DNA of 51,327 bases from Clostridia bacterium (lineage in GTDB: Bacteria; Bacillota; Clostridia; Oscillospirales; CAG-272). Position numbers and translations under genes: made by a program. The notes below the pieces were generated by a model. It was not told the DNA's origin. It saw only the letters and a program-made list of their open reading frames with translations, and did no database searches. Positions 40,946 through 48,560 of this stretch are shown in pieces (positions within the stretch are counted from its first letter, which is position 1; every line of letters begins with the position of its first letter). The stretch is taken from NCBI GenBank assembly GCA_017463865.1, contig JAFTOI010000024.1:1-51327 (forward strand), read 5' to 3'.

Positions 40946-40983
40946 GGGATCACTCCTTTGTGTGGATTTGAGCGCTCATTTAT

Positions 40984-41011
40984 ATAAACCGCATCCGATG
41001 GGACTTCTTAC
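40984..41011 (-). promoter_or_regulatory. Candidate autoregulated ECF promoter, module 2
   Basis: On the minus strand GTAAGA (41006-41011), 16 bases, GTTTAT (40984-40989) within GTTTATATAA. The palindrome TGAGCGCTCA (40969-40978) sits at the same relative place as in module 1. Confidence 0.5.
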
Positions 41012-41079
41012 AAATATGGCATCATTTTTTCTTTCCCGCATAAGATGGTATTATCACCATTCCACGAAAGGACACCATC

Positions 41080-41637
41080 ATGCTCATCACCAAAGAATAC
41101 GACCGTCTCCGCGCGCAGATGTACGCCGAGCGCTGGGCGCTCTCCCGCAATCCGCTCTTCCTCGATTTCGCCGGCCGGGGAGGTGACTGCACTTCGTTTG
41201 TCTCGCAGGCCGTGCTCGCCGGGGGCTGTACGATGAATTTCACCCCCACCTACGGTTGGTACTATATCTCCCCCGACGACCGCGCCGCCGCCTGGACGGG
41301 GGTGCCCTATTTCTACAACTTTCTGCTGACCAACAACGGCCCCGGCCCCTTCGGCGAGGAGGTGGAGCCCGGCATGCTCGAGATCGGCGATGTGATCCAG
41401 CTTGGCCGTGCTGACGGCGTGTTCTACCACACGCTGATCGTCACCGGCTTCTCGCACACCGGGTATCTTGTCTCGGCGCACACCGACGACGCGCTTAACC
41501 GCCCGCTGTCGACCTACACCTACGATCAGGCACGCTATCTGCACATCAACGGCATCCGCGAGGAGGTGCCCGACCGCGAGGACTGCTTCGAGGCGCTCAT
41601 CAACGGCGAAGCCATCGTCGGGGTGGGGGAGCCGTAA
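41080..41637 (+). CDS. Putative amidase-domain (NlpC/P60-like) protein
   Basis: 185 residues without a signal peptide. The nucleophile motif GGDCTSFVSQ places Cys37 at a helix start, FYHTLIVTGF supplies His117, and AHTDDA (His134, Asp136) follows. This matches the 'putative amidase' family of Firmicutes, usually fused to or found with wall hydrolases. The start follows ACGAAAGGACACCATC. The gene stands alone, divergent from ECF module 2, and ends at a hairpin terminator. Substrate unknown; lack of a signal peptide argues for a cytoplasmic or unusually exported enzyme. Confidence 0.8.
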   Translation: MLITKEYDRLRAQMYAERWALSRNPLFLDFAGRGGDCTSFVSQAVLAGGCTMNFTPTYGWYYISPDDRAAAWTGVPYFYNFLLTNNGPGPFGEEVEPGMLEIGDVIQLGRADGVFYHTLIVTGFSHTGYLVSAHTDDALNRPLSTYTYDQARYLHINGIREEVPDREDCFEALINGEAIVGVGEP

Positions 41638-41642
41638 CGAAA

Positions 41643-41673
41643 AAGGAGAGACCCGGCGGTCTCTCCTTCTGTT
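41643..41673. terminator. Terminator of the amidase-domain gene
   Basis: AAGGAGAGACC (41643-41653), loop CGGC, GGTCTCTCCTT (41658-41668), then CTGTTTT. It may also serve the convergent smsB. Confidence 0.75.
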
Positions 41674-41677
41674 TTGC

Positions 41678-42595
41678 TTACTTTAAGAAGCCGTTGACGA
41701 TCTGCGCCTCGGCCTCAGCCTCGGTCAGACCCAGCGTCATCAGCTTGATGAGCTGTTCGCCGGCGATCTTGCCGATGGCGGCCTCGTGGATGAGGCTGGC
41801 GTCGATGTGATTGGCCGTGATCTCGGGGATGGCGGCGACGGTGGCCTTGTCCATGATGATGGCGTCGCACTCGGTGTGACCGGCGCAGCGGTTGTTGCCG
41901 TTGATGGCCGAGCGGAAGATCTGCCGCGATTCGTCGCGGGCGACCGAGCGCGAGATGACGTTGGCGCTCGAGTCCTCGCCGTCGAGGTCGACGGTGAAGT
42001 CGGTCTCGGCATACTGCTTGCCGTGGGTCATCAGCTTCTCTCGGATAACGAGAGAGGCGCCGGCCGCCAGACGGGCGGTGGTGACGCGCTTGGTCGAGTC
42101 GACGCCCTTGATCTGGGTGGTGTCCATCTCCATGTGTGAATCCTCGGCCTGCTCGACGATGGTGGTCGGATTCATCAGGCGCTGGCCGTTGCCGTCGCCC
42201 TCGCCGTAGTGGCGCTCGACGTAGTGCACCTTCGCGCCCTTCGCGAGGACAAAGCGGTGGATGCCCGAATGCTCGGCGTCAGCGTCGCCGCCGTTGTGGA
42301 TGCCGCAGCCGGCGATGATGGTCACATCGGCGTCCTCGCCGATGAAGAAGTCGTTGTAGACCAGCTCCTTGAGGCCGCTCTGGGAGAGCACGACCGGGAT
42401 GTGAACACTCTCGTTCTTGGTGCCCGGCTTGATGATGATGTCAATGCCCGGCTTGTCGGTCTTGGTGACGATGTCGATGTTGGCCGTCGTGCGGCGGCCG
42501 GCTGACTCGCCGTTGGCACGGATGTTGTAGGCCCCGGCCGGGATCTCGTGCAGACCCGCGACCTGCTCAAGCAAATTCTTCTGGATGTCGTTCAT
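41678..42595 (-). CDS. smsB: SufB/SufD-like Fe-S scaffold protein SmsB
   Basis: 305 residues, much shorter than SufB (~480) because the N-terminal extension is missing. The beta-helix core and C-terminal SufBD end are present: FRSAINGNNRCAGHTECDAIIMD, then ITANHIDASLIHEAAIGKIAGEQL and a final LGLTEAEAEAQIVNGFL. It carries the Cys in the RCAGHTECD box used for cluster assembly. Together with the ATPase SmsC it forms the minimal SUF system common in anaerobes. The ATG at 42595 follows TAAGGGGGGAACGAC. No SufS or SufU gene is adjacent. Confidence 0.88.
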   Translation of the reverse strand: MNDIQKNLLEQVAGLHEIPAGAYNIRANGESAGRRTTANIDIVTKTDKPGIDIIIKPGTKNESVHIPVVLSQSGLKELVYNDFFIGEDADVTIIAGCGIHNGGDADAEHSGIHRFVLAKGAKVHYVERHYGEGDGNGQRLMNPTTIVEQAEDSHMEMDTTQIKGVDSTKRVTTARLAAGASLVIREKLMTHGKQYAETDFTVDLDGEDSSANVISRSVARDESRQIFRSAINGNNRCAGHTECDAIIMDKATVAAIPEITANHIDASLIHEAAIGKIAGEQLIKLMTLGLTEAEAEAQIVNGFLK

Positions 42596-42607
42596 GTCGT
42601 TCCCCCC

Positions 42608-43339
42608 TTACAGCTTCTGCGTCAGCACCGAGCAGGCGCAGCCGGGATTGCTGCCGCCCAGCAGCTCGGGCAGGATCTCGTCGCGCGTGCCGATGGCCTT
42701 GAGCTGGCCGCCCGCGATGACGACGATCTTGTCGGCGATGTTGAGGATGCGCTCCTGGTGGGAGATGATGAGGATCGAGCCGTTGACTGTCTCGTGCAGC
42801 TTCTCGAAGACGGTGATGAGGTTGCCGAAGCTCCACAGGTCGATGCCGGCCTCGGGCTCGTCGAAGACCGACAGCTTGGTGCCGCGGGCGATAATCATGG
42901 CGATCTCAATGCGCTTCAGCTCGCCGCCCGACAGGCTGGCGTTGACCTCGCGGTTGACGTAGTCGCGGGCGCAGAGACCGACCTCGGAGAGGTAGCTGCA
43001 TGCGTCGTTGACCGACAGCTCGTGGCCTGCGGCCAGCGAGATGAGGTCGCGGACGGTCAGCCCCTTGAAGCGGACGGGCTGCTGGAAGGCGTAGGAGACA
43101 CCCAGCTTGGCGCGCTCGGTGATCGACGCCCCGGTGATGTCAGTGCCGTCGAGGATGATGCGGCCCTCGGTCGGGGTGTAAATGCCGGCGATGATCTTGG
43201 CCAGCGTCGACTTGCCGCCGCCGTTGGGGCCGGTGATGGCGACGAACCGCTCGTCAATGGTGAGCGAGACGTCGTGTAATATTTCGCGGTCGCCGTCGGT
43301 GTCGGACACCCGATACGACACGTTCTGCAGTTCAAGCAT
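42608..43339 (-). CDS. smsC: SufC-like ABC ATPase SmsC
   Basis: 243 residues. Walker A GPNGGGKST (37-45), signature LSGGE (136-140) and Walker B VFDEPEAGID (158-167) show a complete ABC ATPase. The 'DEPEAGID' wording is that of SufC-type and not transporter ATPases. It powers conformational change of the SmsB scaffold. The ATG at 43339 follows CCGGAGGAATATC, and a consensus promoter lies 34 bases upstream. smsB follows after 12 bases. The genes form a two-gene operon. Confidence 0.9.
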   Translation of the reverse strand: MLELQNVSYRVSDTDGDREILHDVSLTIDERFVAITGPNGGGKSTLAKIIAGIYTPTEGRIILDGTDITGASITERAKLGVSYAFQQPVRFKGLTVRDLISLAAGHELSVNDACSYLSEVGLCARDYVNREVNASLSGGELKRIEIAMIIARGTKLSVFDEPEAGIDLWSFGNLITVFEKLHETVNGSILIISHQERILNIADKIVVIAGGQLKAIGTRDEILPELLGGSNPGCACSVLTQKL

Positions 43340-43372
43340 GATATTCCTCCGGAAATCACAGTAATTCATATT

Positions 43373-43401
43373 ATTATACCATGAAAGGTAGGTTTATGCA
43401 A
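43373..43401 (-). promoter_or_regulatory. Promoter of smsCB
   Basis: On the minus strand TTGCAT (43396-43401), 17 bases, TATAAT (43373-43378). Confidence 0.85.
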
Positions 43402-43450
43402 GAGGGAAATGCGTGATTCCCCAAATTCACAGCTTGATTTGCTGATAACC

Positions 43451-44134
43451 TCACCCCAGCGTCGCCTCACCGCTGCCGCTGATGGGGATGACCTCGCCCA
43501 GCACAACCGGCTCGGGCTTGACCCAGCAGTAGAGCATGTCCTTTGCCCGCGCCGCCGCTTCGCGCAGATTGCGGATGAACTGGCCGTAGTAGCTGTCCAG
43601 ATCTGCCGGCACGCCCCAGGCCTCGAGGCCGAGCGATTCGGCGATGTACAGCGCGCGCGGCAGGTGATACTTCTGCGTGACGATGATGACCCGCTTGACC
43701 TCGAAGATGTCCCGCGCGCGGTAGAGACTGTCGTAGGTGGAGAATCCGGCGTGATCCATGAAGACGTCGGCGCTCGGCACGCCGGCATCGAGTGCGCGGC
43801 TGCGCATGACGTTGACCTCGTCGTAGTCGACCCGGCCATGGTCGCCGCTCATCAAGAGCTTTGGTGCGGCTGATGCCTCGTAGAGCATGATGCCGGTGTC
43901 GATGCGGTGGCGCAGCATCTGGGAGGGGGTGCCGTCGTCCCGCACGCCGGCCCCCAGCACGAGGATGCAGTCGGCATCAAGGCTGGCCGCTTCGTCGATG
44001 GTCAGGATCTTCGCCGACGTGGTACGGATCATGACCACGTTTATCACCAGAACAGTGATCCCGCAAAGCAGGGCAAGGATAAGCATAATCAGGAGAAAAC
44101 GGCGCAGTCCTTTCTTCATCTTTCTTTTTTTCAT
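43451..44134 (-). CDS. YdcF/SanA family (DUF218) membrane-anchored protein
   Basis: 227 residues from ATG 44134, supported by GGAGGCTGCC; a longer frame to 44272 has no ribosome site. A single membrane anchor (about 10-33, FLLIMLILALLCGITVLVINVVM) precedes the DUF218 domain: DADCILVLGAGVRDDGTPSQMLRHRID, PKLLMSGDHG, EVNVMRSRALDAGVP and VIIVTQKYHLPRALYIAESLGLEAWGVPAD. Members such as SanA and YdcF affect envelope integrity, and some bind SAM. The domain would face outside. Transcribed alone from a TTGACA/TATCCT promoter. Confidence 0.9.
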   Translation of the reverse strand: MKKRKMKKGLRRFLLIMLILALLCGITVLVINVVMIRTTSAKILTIDEAASLDADCILVLGAGVRDDGTPSQMLRHRIDTGIMLYEASAAPKLLMSGDHGRVDYDEVNVMRSRALDAGVPSADVFMDHAGFSTYDSLYRARDIFEVKRVIIVTQKYHLPRALYIAESLGLEAWGVPADLDSYYGQFIRNLREAAARAKDMLYCWVKPEPVVLGEVIPISGSGEATLG

Positions 44135-44168
44135 GGCAGCCTCCGGGTAGTTTGATGTTGATGTATAT

Positions 44169-44197
44169 AGGATACCATGAAGTTCGTCTAATGTCAA
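44169..44197 (-). promoter_or_regulatory. Promoter of the YdcF-like gene
   Basis: On the minus strand TTGACA (44192-44197), 17 bases, TATCCT (44169-44174). Confidence 0.75.
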
Positions 44198-44228
44198 GGC
44201 GAAATCCATGCAAAATCGTGAAAAAGGG

Positions 44229-44257
44229 TTGATTTTCGCCGCACGGTAGCGTATAAT
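44229..44257 (+). promoter_or_regulatory. Promoter of the isomerase operon
   Basis: TTGATT (44229-44234), 17 bases, TATAAT (44252-44257). Confidence 0.8.
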
Positions 44258-44289
44258 TAAGGCAACGATCATTTTAGTGAGGTATACCT

Positions 44290-45192
44290 ATGAGACTTGG
44301 TACACAGGTCGGCCTGTTCAATCCCAGACAGGGGAGCGATCAGCCGAAGGATACGATCCATATGATGGAGCAGTGCGCCGCCGCCGGGTTCCTTGTGCAG
44401 GACATCGGCTTCTGCGACGCCATCCGCCCCGGCAAGCCCGACGACCTCTCCCGCTACGACTGGGAGCGCCGCATTGACGCCATCGGCGAAGCCGCCGCGC
44501 GGCTCGGCGTCGAGTTTTCGCAGGCGCATCTGCCCTATGACGACCTCTTCCTCTACAGCAAGCCGCGCACGGCCCGCGAGATCGCCCTCTTCCGCGAGAT
44601 GACCCGCCGCGGCATCATCGCCTGCGGCCGCCTCGGCGTCAAGTGGGCGGTGGTGCATCCCTTCACCGATACCATCCACGCCGAGTATGACAACGCCGTC
44701 AACCTTGCCACCAACCGCGAATTTTACGCGCCTTACGTCGAGTTCGCCGAGAAGAACGGCACCGGCCTTGCCTTCGAGAACATGGCGGAGTTCAGCCTTG
44801 AGAAGGTCAAGCGCCGCTACTGCACCGCCGCCGACGAGCTGATCGAGCTGGTCGACAGCTTCGGCAGTTCCGCCGCCGGCATCTGCTGGGACTTCGGCCA
44901 CGCGCACTCGGTGTACCGCGACCAGACGGCCGCTCTGCGCAAGATCGGTGCCCGCCTCAAGGCAACCCACGTTCAGGACAACCGCGCCGACCGCGACGGC
45001 CACCTTATCCCCTTCATCGGGGGCAATATCAAGTGGGAGGCCATCATGCCCACGTTGGTCGAGATCGGCTACACGGGCGATTTCATCTTTGAGACCCACC
45101 GCTTCACCCAGAATATCCCCGACGCGCTCCGCGCGTCTGCGGGGCAATTCGCCTACGAGATGGGGCAGTACTGCCTCAGCCTGGCGAAATAA
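44290..45192 (+). CDS. Sugar phosphate isomerase/epimerase family TIM-barrel protein
   Basis: 300 residues of the xylose-isomerase-like (AP endonuclease 2) fold. Metal-ligand-type motifs recur along the barrel: SQAHLPYDD (about 78-86), VVHPFTD, AFENMAEF, ICWDFGHAHSV and THVQDNRADRDGHLIPFIGG, then a final FIFETHR. Most members isomerise or epimerise sugars or sugar acids; the substrate is not readable. The start follows GAGGTATACCT. It is the first of three genes read together: a C26 peptidase starts 10 bases after its stop. Confidence 0.87.
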   Translation: MRLGTQVGLFNPRQGSDQPKDTIHMMEQCAAAGFLVQDIGFCDAIRPGKPDDLSRYDWERRIDAIGEAAARLGVEFSQAHLPYDDLFLYSKPRTAREIALFREMTRRGIIACGRLGVKWAVVHPFTDTIHAEYDNAVNLATNREFYAPYVEFAEKNGTGLAFENMAEFSLEKVKRRYCTAADELIELVDSFGSSAAGICWDFGHAHSVYRDQTAALRKIGARLKATHVQDNRADRDGHLIPFIGGNIKWEAIMPTLVEIGYTGDFIFETHRFTQNIPDALRASAGQFAYEMGQYCLSLAK

Positions 45193-45202
45193 GGAGGTTC
45201 CC

Positions 45203-45901
45203 ATGCGCAAGCCTGTCATCGGCATCACCACATCCTACAGCGACAGCGGCAACATTTCGATGCGCCCCGCCTATGTCGACGCTATCCGCGAGAACGGCGG
45301 TATCGGCTGCCTGCTCTCCCGCCCGACCGACCCGGCCGAGATCGCCGCGCTCGCGGCCGATCTCGACGGCGTGCTTTTTGCCGGCGGTGCGGATGTCGAT
45401 CCCGTCCACTACGGCGAGACGATCAGCCACCCGTCGGTCGAGGTTACCGCTGCGCGGGACGCCTTTGAGCTGGCGCTCTTCGCTGAATTTGTCAAGACCG
45501 GCAAGCCCATCTTCGGCATCTGCCGGGGCATTCAGCTGATCAATGTCGGCCTCGGTGGCAGCCTGCACCAGCACATCGAGGGCCACCGCCAGACCCCCAC
45601 GCCGGGCAGTCAGCCCATCCAGACCGTCACCGTCGAGGCCGGAACACGCCTTGCCGCGCTGACCGAAACCGTTGGTGAGATGCAGGTCAATACCTTCCAC
45701 CATCAGGCGGTGAAGGTGCCGGGCAAGGGCGCGGTCGTCTCGGCCCGCGCCGCCGATGGCACCATCGAGGCCATCGAAGTGCCCGACCACCCCTTTCTTG
45801 TCGGCGTGCAGTGGCATCCCGAGCTTTTCTATCGCAATTATCCCGCCGCGCGCGGGCTGTTCGCCGGCTTTGTGGCGGCGTGCTGCAAAGAATTCAAATA
45901 A
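45203..45901 (+). CDS. C26 family gamma-glutamyl hydrolase (PuuD-like)
   Basis: 232 residues. Class I glutamine amidotransferase fold with FAGGADVDPVHYGE (59-72), nucleophile Cys107 in FGICRGIQLINV, and GVQWHPE with the catalytic His and Glu near residue 210. The N-terminal KPVIGITTSY is typical of PuuD, which releases GABA from gamma-glutamyl-GABA in putrescine breakdown. No other puu gene is near, so the true substrate remains open. AAGGAGGTTCCC precedes the ATG. It is the middle gene of a three-gene operon. Confidence 0.88.
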   Translation: MRKPVIGITTSYSDSGNISMRPAYVDAIRENGGIGCLLSRPTDPAEIAALAADLDGVLFAGGADVDPVHYGETISHPSVEVTAARDAFELALFAEFVKTGKPIFGICRGIQLINVGLGGSLHQHIEGHRQTPTPGSQPIQTVTVEAGTRLAALTETVGEMQVNTFHHQAVKVPGKGAVVSARAADGTIEAIEVPDHPFLVGVQWHPELFYRNYPAARGLFAGFVAACCKEFK

Positions 45902-45926
45902 AATTTTTGACGAGAGGTAACAAATC

Positions 45927-46697
45927 ATGGCAGTCAAACTGAAAGTATTCACCTTCAACCTGCGTACCGAGACTACGGTCGACGGCGACAACATCTTCTG
46001 GAACCGCACCGGCCGCATCCAGGAACTGTTGGCCGCCGAGAAGCCCGACCTGATCGGTTTCCAGGAGGTCACCGATAAAATGCGCGACTGGCTGCGCACC
46101 TCGCTGCCCGGTTATACCGTGCTGGGCTGCGGCCGCGGCAAGGATTACCGCGGCGAGTCGATGGCGCTGGCTTACCGCACCGATGATTTCGAGCTGATCG
46201 GCCTCGAGCAGTTCTGGCTCTCTCCTACGCCCGACCAGCCCGGTACGCGCTTCAGCGGTGACCAGAGCAGCTGTCCGCGCATGGTGACCGACGTGACGCT
46301 GAAGCATCACGACGCCGAGGAGCTGATTCGCTTCTACAACACCCACCTCGACCACAAAGGCGCGGTCGCGCGCCTGCTGGGCGCGACCCAGCTGATGCAG
46401 GCTATCTCCCAGTGGGGCGGTAAGTTCGTGCTGACCGGCGACTTCAACGCCCTGCCCGAGACGGTCGAGATGCAGACCATCACCTCCTGCAAGTACCTGC
46501 CGATCATCGATGCGACGGCACTGCTTGGCGGCACCTTCCACAACTTCGGCCGCAAGGAGAAGCCTTCCAAGATCGACTATATCTTCACCAATGCCGACTG
46601 TGACCCCGCTGAGTCGCAGATCATCGAGGACATCCCCGTGAACGGCATCTACCTGTCCGACCACAACCCGGTCTGCGCGTACATTACAATCGAGTAA
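45927..46697 (+). CDS. Endonuclease/exonuclease/phosphatase (EEP) family protein
   Basis: 256 residues. EEP landmarks: VFTFNLRTET (8-17), IGFQEV (about 44), FYNTHLDHKG (about 138), LTGDFNALPE (about 172) and the C-terminal KIDYIF...LSDHNPVCAYI. These are the metal and catalytic positions of the DNase I-like fold. Substrates in the family range from DNA to phospholipids and sugar phosphates. No signal peptide, so it acts in the cytoplasm. It follows the C26 gene after 25 bases with GAGAGGTAACAAATC as ribosome site, and closes the operon before a terminator. Confidence 0.88.
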   Translation: MAVKLKVFTFNLRTETTVDGDNIFWNRTGRIQELLAAEKPDLIGFQEVTDKMRDWLRTSLPGYTVLGCGRGKDYRGESMALAYRTDDFELIGLEQFWLSPTPDQPGTRFSGDQSSCPRMVTDVTLKHHDAEELIRFYNTHLDHKGAVARLLGATQLMQAISQWGGKFVLTGDFNALPETVEMQTITSCKYLPIIDATALLGGTFHNFGRKEKPSKIDYIFTNADCDPAESQIIEDIPVNGIYLSDHNPVCAYITIE

Positions 46698-46710
46698 CAA
46701 CGGCAAGTGA

Positions 46711-46743
46711 GGGGCGAGGCTTTTTCAAAAGTCTCGCCCCGTT
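46711..46743 (+). terminator. Terminator of the isomerase operon
   Basis: GGGGCGAGGCTTTT (46711-46724) pairs with AAAAGTCTCGCCCC (46727-46740) with one G:U pair, followed by GTTT. Confidence 0.7.
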
Positions 46744-46836
46744 TGCTGCGAAGGCGGTGAACACCTCATCTGTCTTCGCCGATGCGTTGGTACTATGATG
46801 AATTATATCCCAATATCAAGGAGAATGAATTGAACG

Positions 46837-47352
46837 ATGGCAGCATGGAGCGGGATGCGGAATAAGCTGGAGAATGAATACCTTGCCCAATCGCTGCGTG
46901 GGCGTATCCAATATTATTGCACTTCCTACACCCAAAGTGCTGATCAAAATGGGCGGGCATCTATCCGACTTGACGGCAAGGAATTGATCAGCGGTTGCTA
47001 TTGGAATATGTATGGCAAAGCGCGTTTGTTCCCGCATGATGATAAATATGAGCAGCGGATGCGATGGGGATTGTCTATTGTTGACGAAACAGCATTGAAG
47101 TTGGGGGTGTTTGATGAGTCCAGCTTTTACCGCGCATTCTATGTTTTCGATAACCAGAGCATTGAAAAGAGCTTGTGCAGCGACAATCTGCTCGTGCGGA
47201 TCTTCGCCGTGCTCGACCGGCGCGTCGGGAAAAGACGGCTACGCCAAATGCGGGATAGCCTCAAAGAGGAGGATGAAATCTTCAACCTGTTCTATGTCAT
47301 CCGTGCCGATGCAGAGCATATCCTTGACAAATCGAAAAACCCCAACAGATAA
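46837..47352 (+). CDS. Hypothetical protein resembling the SF0329 family
   Basis: 171 residues. The opening WSGMRNKLENEYLAQSLRGRIQYYCTSY and the later RASIRLDGKELISGCYWN and LVRIFAVLDRRVGKRRLRQMRDSL recall the SF0329 group of small uncharacterised proteins ('W..lk..le..l..sL.GRv...tny' and 'ailDRRvGkRrL'). I am moderately sure of this. There is no membrane segment. The GC content is lower than that of its neighbours. AAGGAG lies 13 bases upstream, a long spacing; a stop codon just before the ATG excludes a longer form. It sits alone between two terminators. Members of this group are often found singly or near toxin loci, but no toxin is visible here. Confidence 0.6.
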   Translation: MAAWSGMRNKLENEYLAQSLRGRIQYYCTSYTQSADQNGRASIRLDGKELISGCYWNMYGKARLFPHDDKYEQRMRWGLSIVDETALKLGVFDESSFYRAFYVFDNQSIEKSLCSDNLLVRIFAVLDRRVGKRRLRQMRDSLKEEDEIFNLFYVIRADAEHILDKSKNPNR

Positions 47353-47368
47353 ACTCTGTTGGGGTTTT
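47336..47368. terminator. Bidirectional terminator
   Basis: AAAACCCCAACAG (47336-47348), 7-base loop, CTGTTGGGGTTTT (47356-47368). It starts within the end of the SF0329-like gene and also serves the convergent pfkA. Confidence 0.9.
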
Positions 47369-47387
47369 CTCGTGATGAGGGTAAGCC

Positions 47388-48449
47388 TTACGCCAGATCA
47401 GCGGCGATCTTATACAGCCGCTCGATCTCGCTCTTGCGGTAGGCGCAGAGCTCCTTCATCGAGGCGATCTCCTCCTCGCTGTACGGGTCGAGGTCACCTT
47501 CCTTGAGCTTGTTCTTGTACATGCGGTCGACAATGTGCGAGTAGTTGATGTCGCAGGAGACCAGCTCGCCGTTGCGCTCGACAACGACCAGGTTGCTCTT
47601 GCCCTCGAGCATCAGCTTGACAGCCATCGTGCCCATCTCGGCTGCGGTCAGGCGGTCGCGCAGGGTCGGGTTGCCGCCGCGGACGACGTGCGCCAGGCGC
47701 GCGAACTTGGTCTCAATGCCGGTCTCAGCGTCGATCTTCTTGGCCAGCTCCTCGGAATACTTGCCGAGGCCCTCGCTGACGATGACGATCATGTTGCGCT
47801 TGCCGCCGGCCTTGAGTTCCTTGATCTTGGCGATGGCAGCCGCCTCGTCGAAGGGGAGCTCGGGGATGGCAACGGCAACGGCGCCGCAGGCGATGCCGGT
47901 GCGCAGGGCGATCTCGCCGCAGTCGCGGCCCATGACCTCGACGACATTGCAGCGGGCGTGGGATTCGCAGGTGTCGCGGAGGCGGTCGATCATCTCGCAG
48001 ACGGTGTTCATGGCGGTGTCAAAGCCGATGGTATAGTCGCTGGCGGTGATATCGTTGTCGATCGAGCCGGTGAGGCCGATGGTAGGGATGCCGCGGTTGG
48101 AGAGGTCGGTCGCGCCGCGGAAGGTGCCGTCGCCGCCGATACAGACGATGCCGTCAATGCCGTTATCCTTGCAGCACTGAACGGCCTTCTGCATGCCCTC
48201 CTCGGTCTTGAACTCCAGGCAGCGGTCGGAATAGAGGAAGGTGCTGCCGCGGTTGACAATATTGGAAACATCGTTGTGGCCGAGGGGCTTCATGTTGTTG
48301 TTCAGCAGGCCGCTGTAGCCGCCCAGGATGCCGACGACCTCGATGCCGTGGGCGAGAGCGGTACGGGTGACGGCGCGAACGCAGGCGTTCATACCGGGCG
48401 CGTCGCCGCCCGAGGTGAGTACGCCGATTTTACGGAACTTGGTGTTCAT
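47388..48449 (-). CDS. pfkA: 6-phosphofructokinase
   Basis: 353 residues, slightly longer than the usual 320. KIGVLTSGGDAPGMNACVRAV is the ATP-site start, GGDGTF (105-110) the phosphate loop, and GSIDNDI (128-134) holds the catalytic Asp (usually TIDND). Gly in GGDG and Gly128 before SIDND are the residues expected for ATP-dependent enzymes; pyrophosphate users carry Asp and Lys there. It commits fructose-6-phosphate to glycolysis. The ATG at 48449 follows CGGAGGAATTTCAT. A good promoter is found upstream. It is not in an operon with pyk, unlike in many Firmicutes. Confidence 0.95.
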   Translation of the reverse strand: MNTKFRKIGVLTSGGDAPGMNACVRAVTRTALAHGIEVVGILGGYSGLLNNNMKPLGHNDVSNIVNRGSTFLYSDRCLEFKTEEGMQKAVQCCKDNGIDGIVCIGGDGTFRGATDLSNRGIPTIGLTGSIDNDITASDYTIGFDTAMNTVCEMIDRLRDTCESHARCNVVEVMGRDCGEIALRTGIACGAVAVAIPELPFDEAAAIAKIKELKAGGKRNMIVIVSEGLGKYSEELAKKIDAETGIETKFARLAHVVRGGNPTLRDRLTAAEMGTMAVKLMLEGKSNLVVVERNGELVSCDINYSHIVDRMYKNKLKEGDLDPYSEEEIASMKELCAYRKSEIERLYKIAADLA

Positions 48450-48503
48450 ATGAAATTCCTCCGATTTGAAATTGGGGCTGATATTTTTTCTACAATCAAC
48501 GTT

Positions 48504-48532
48504 ATTATAATATAGTCTGTGCGAAAAATCAA
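48504..48532 (-). promoter_or_regulatory. Promoter of pfkA
   Basis: On the minus strand TTGATT (48527-48532), 17 bases, TATAAT (48504-48509). Confidence 0.85.
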
Positions 48533-48560
48533 GCCCTCATGAGAATTTTATCGGAAAAAT

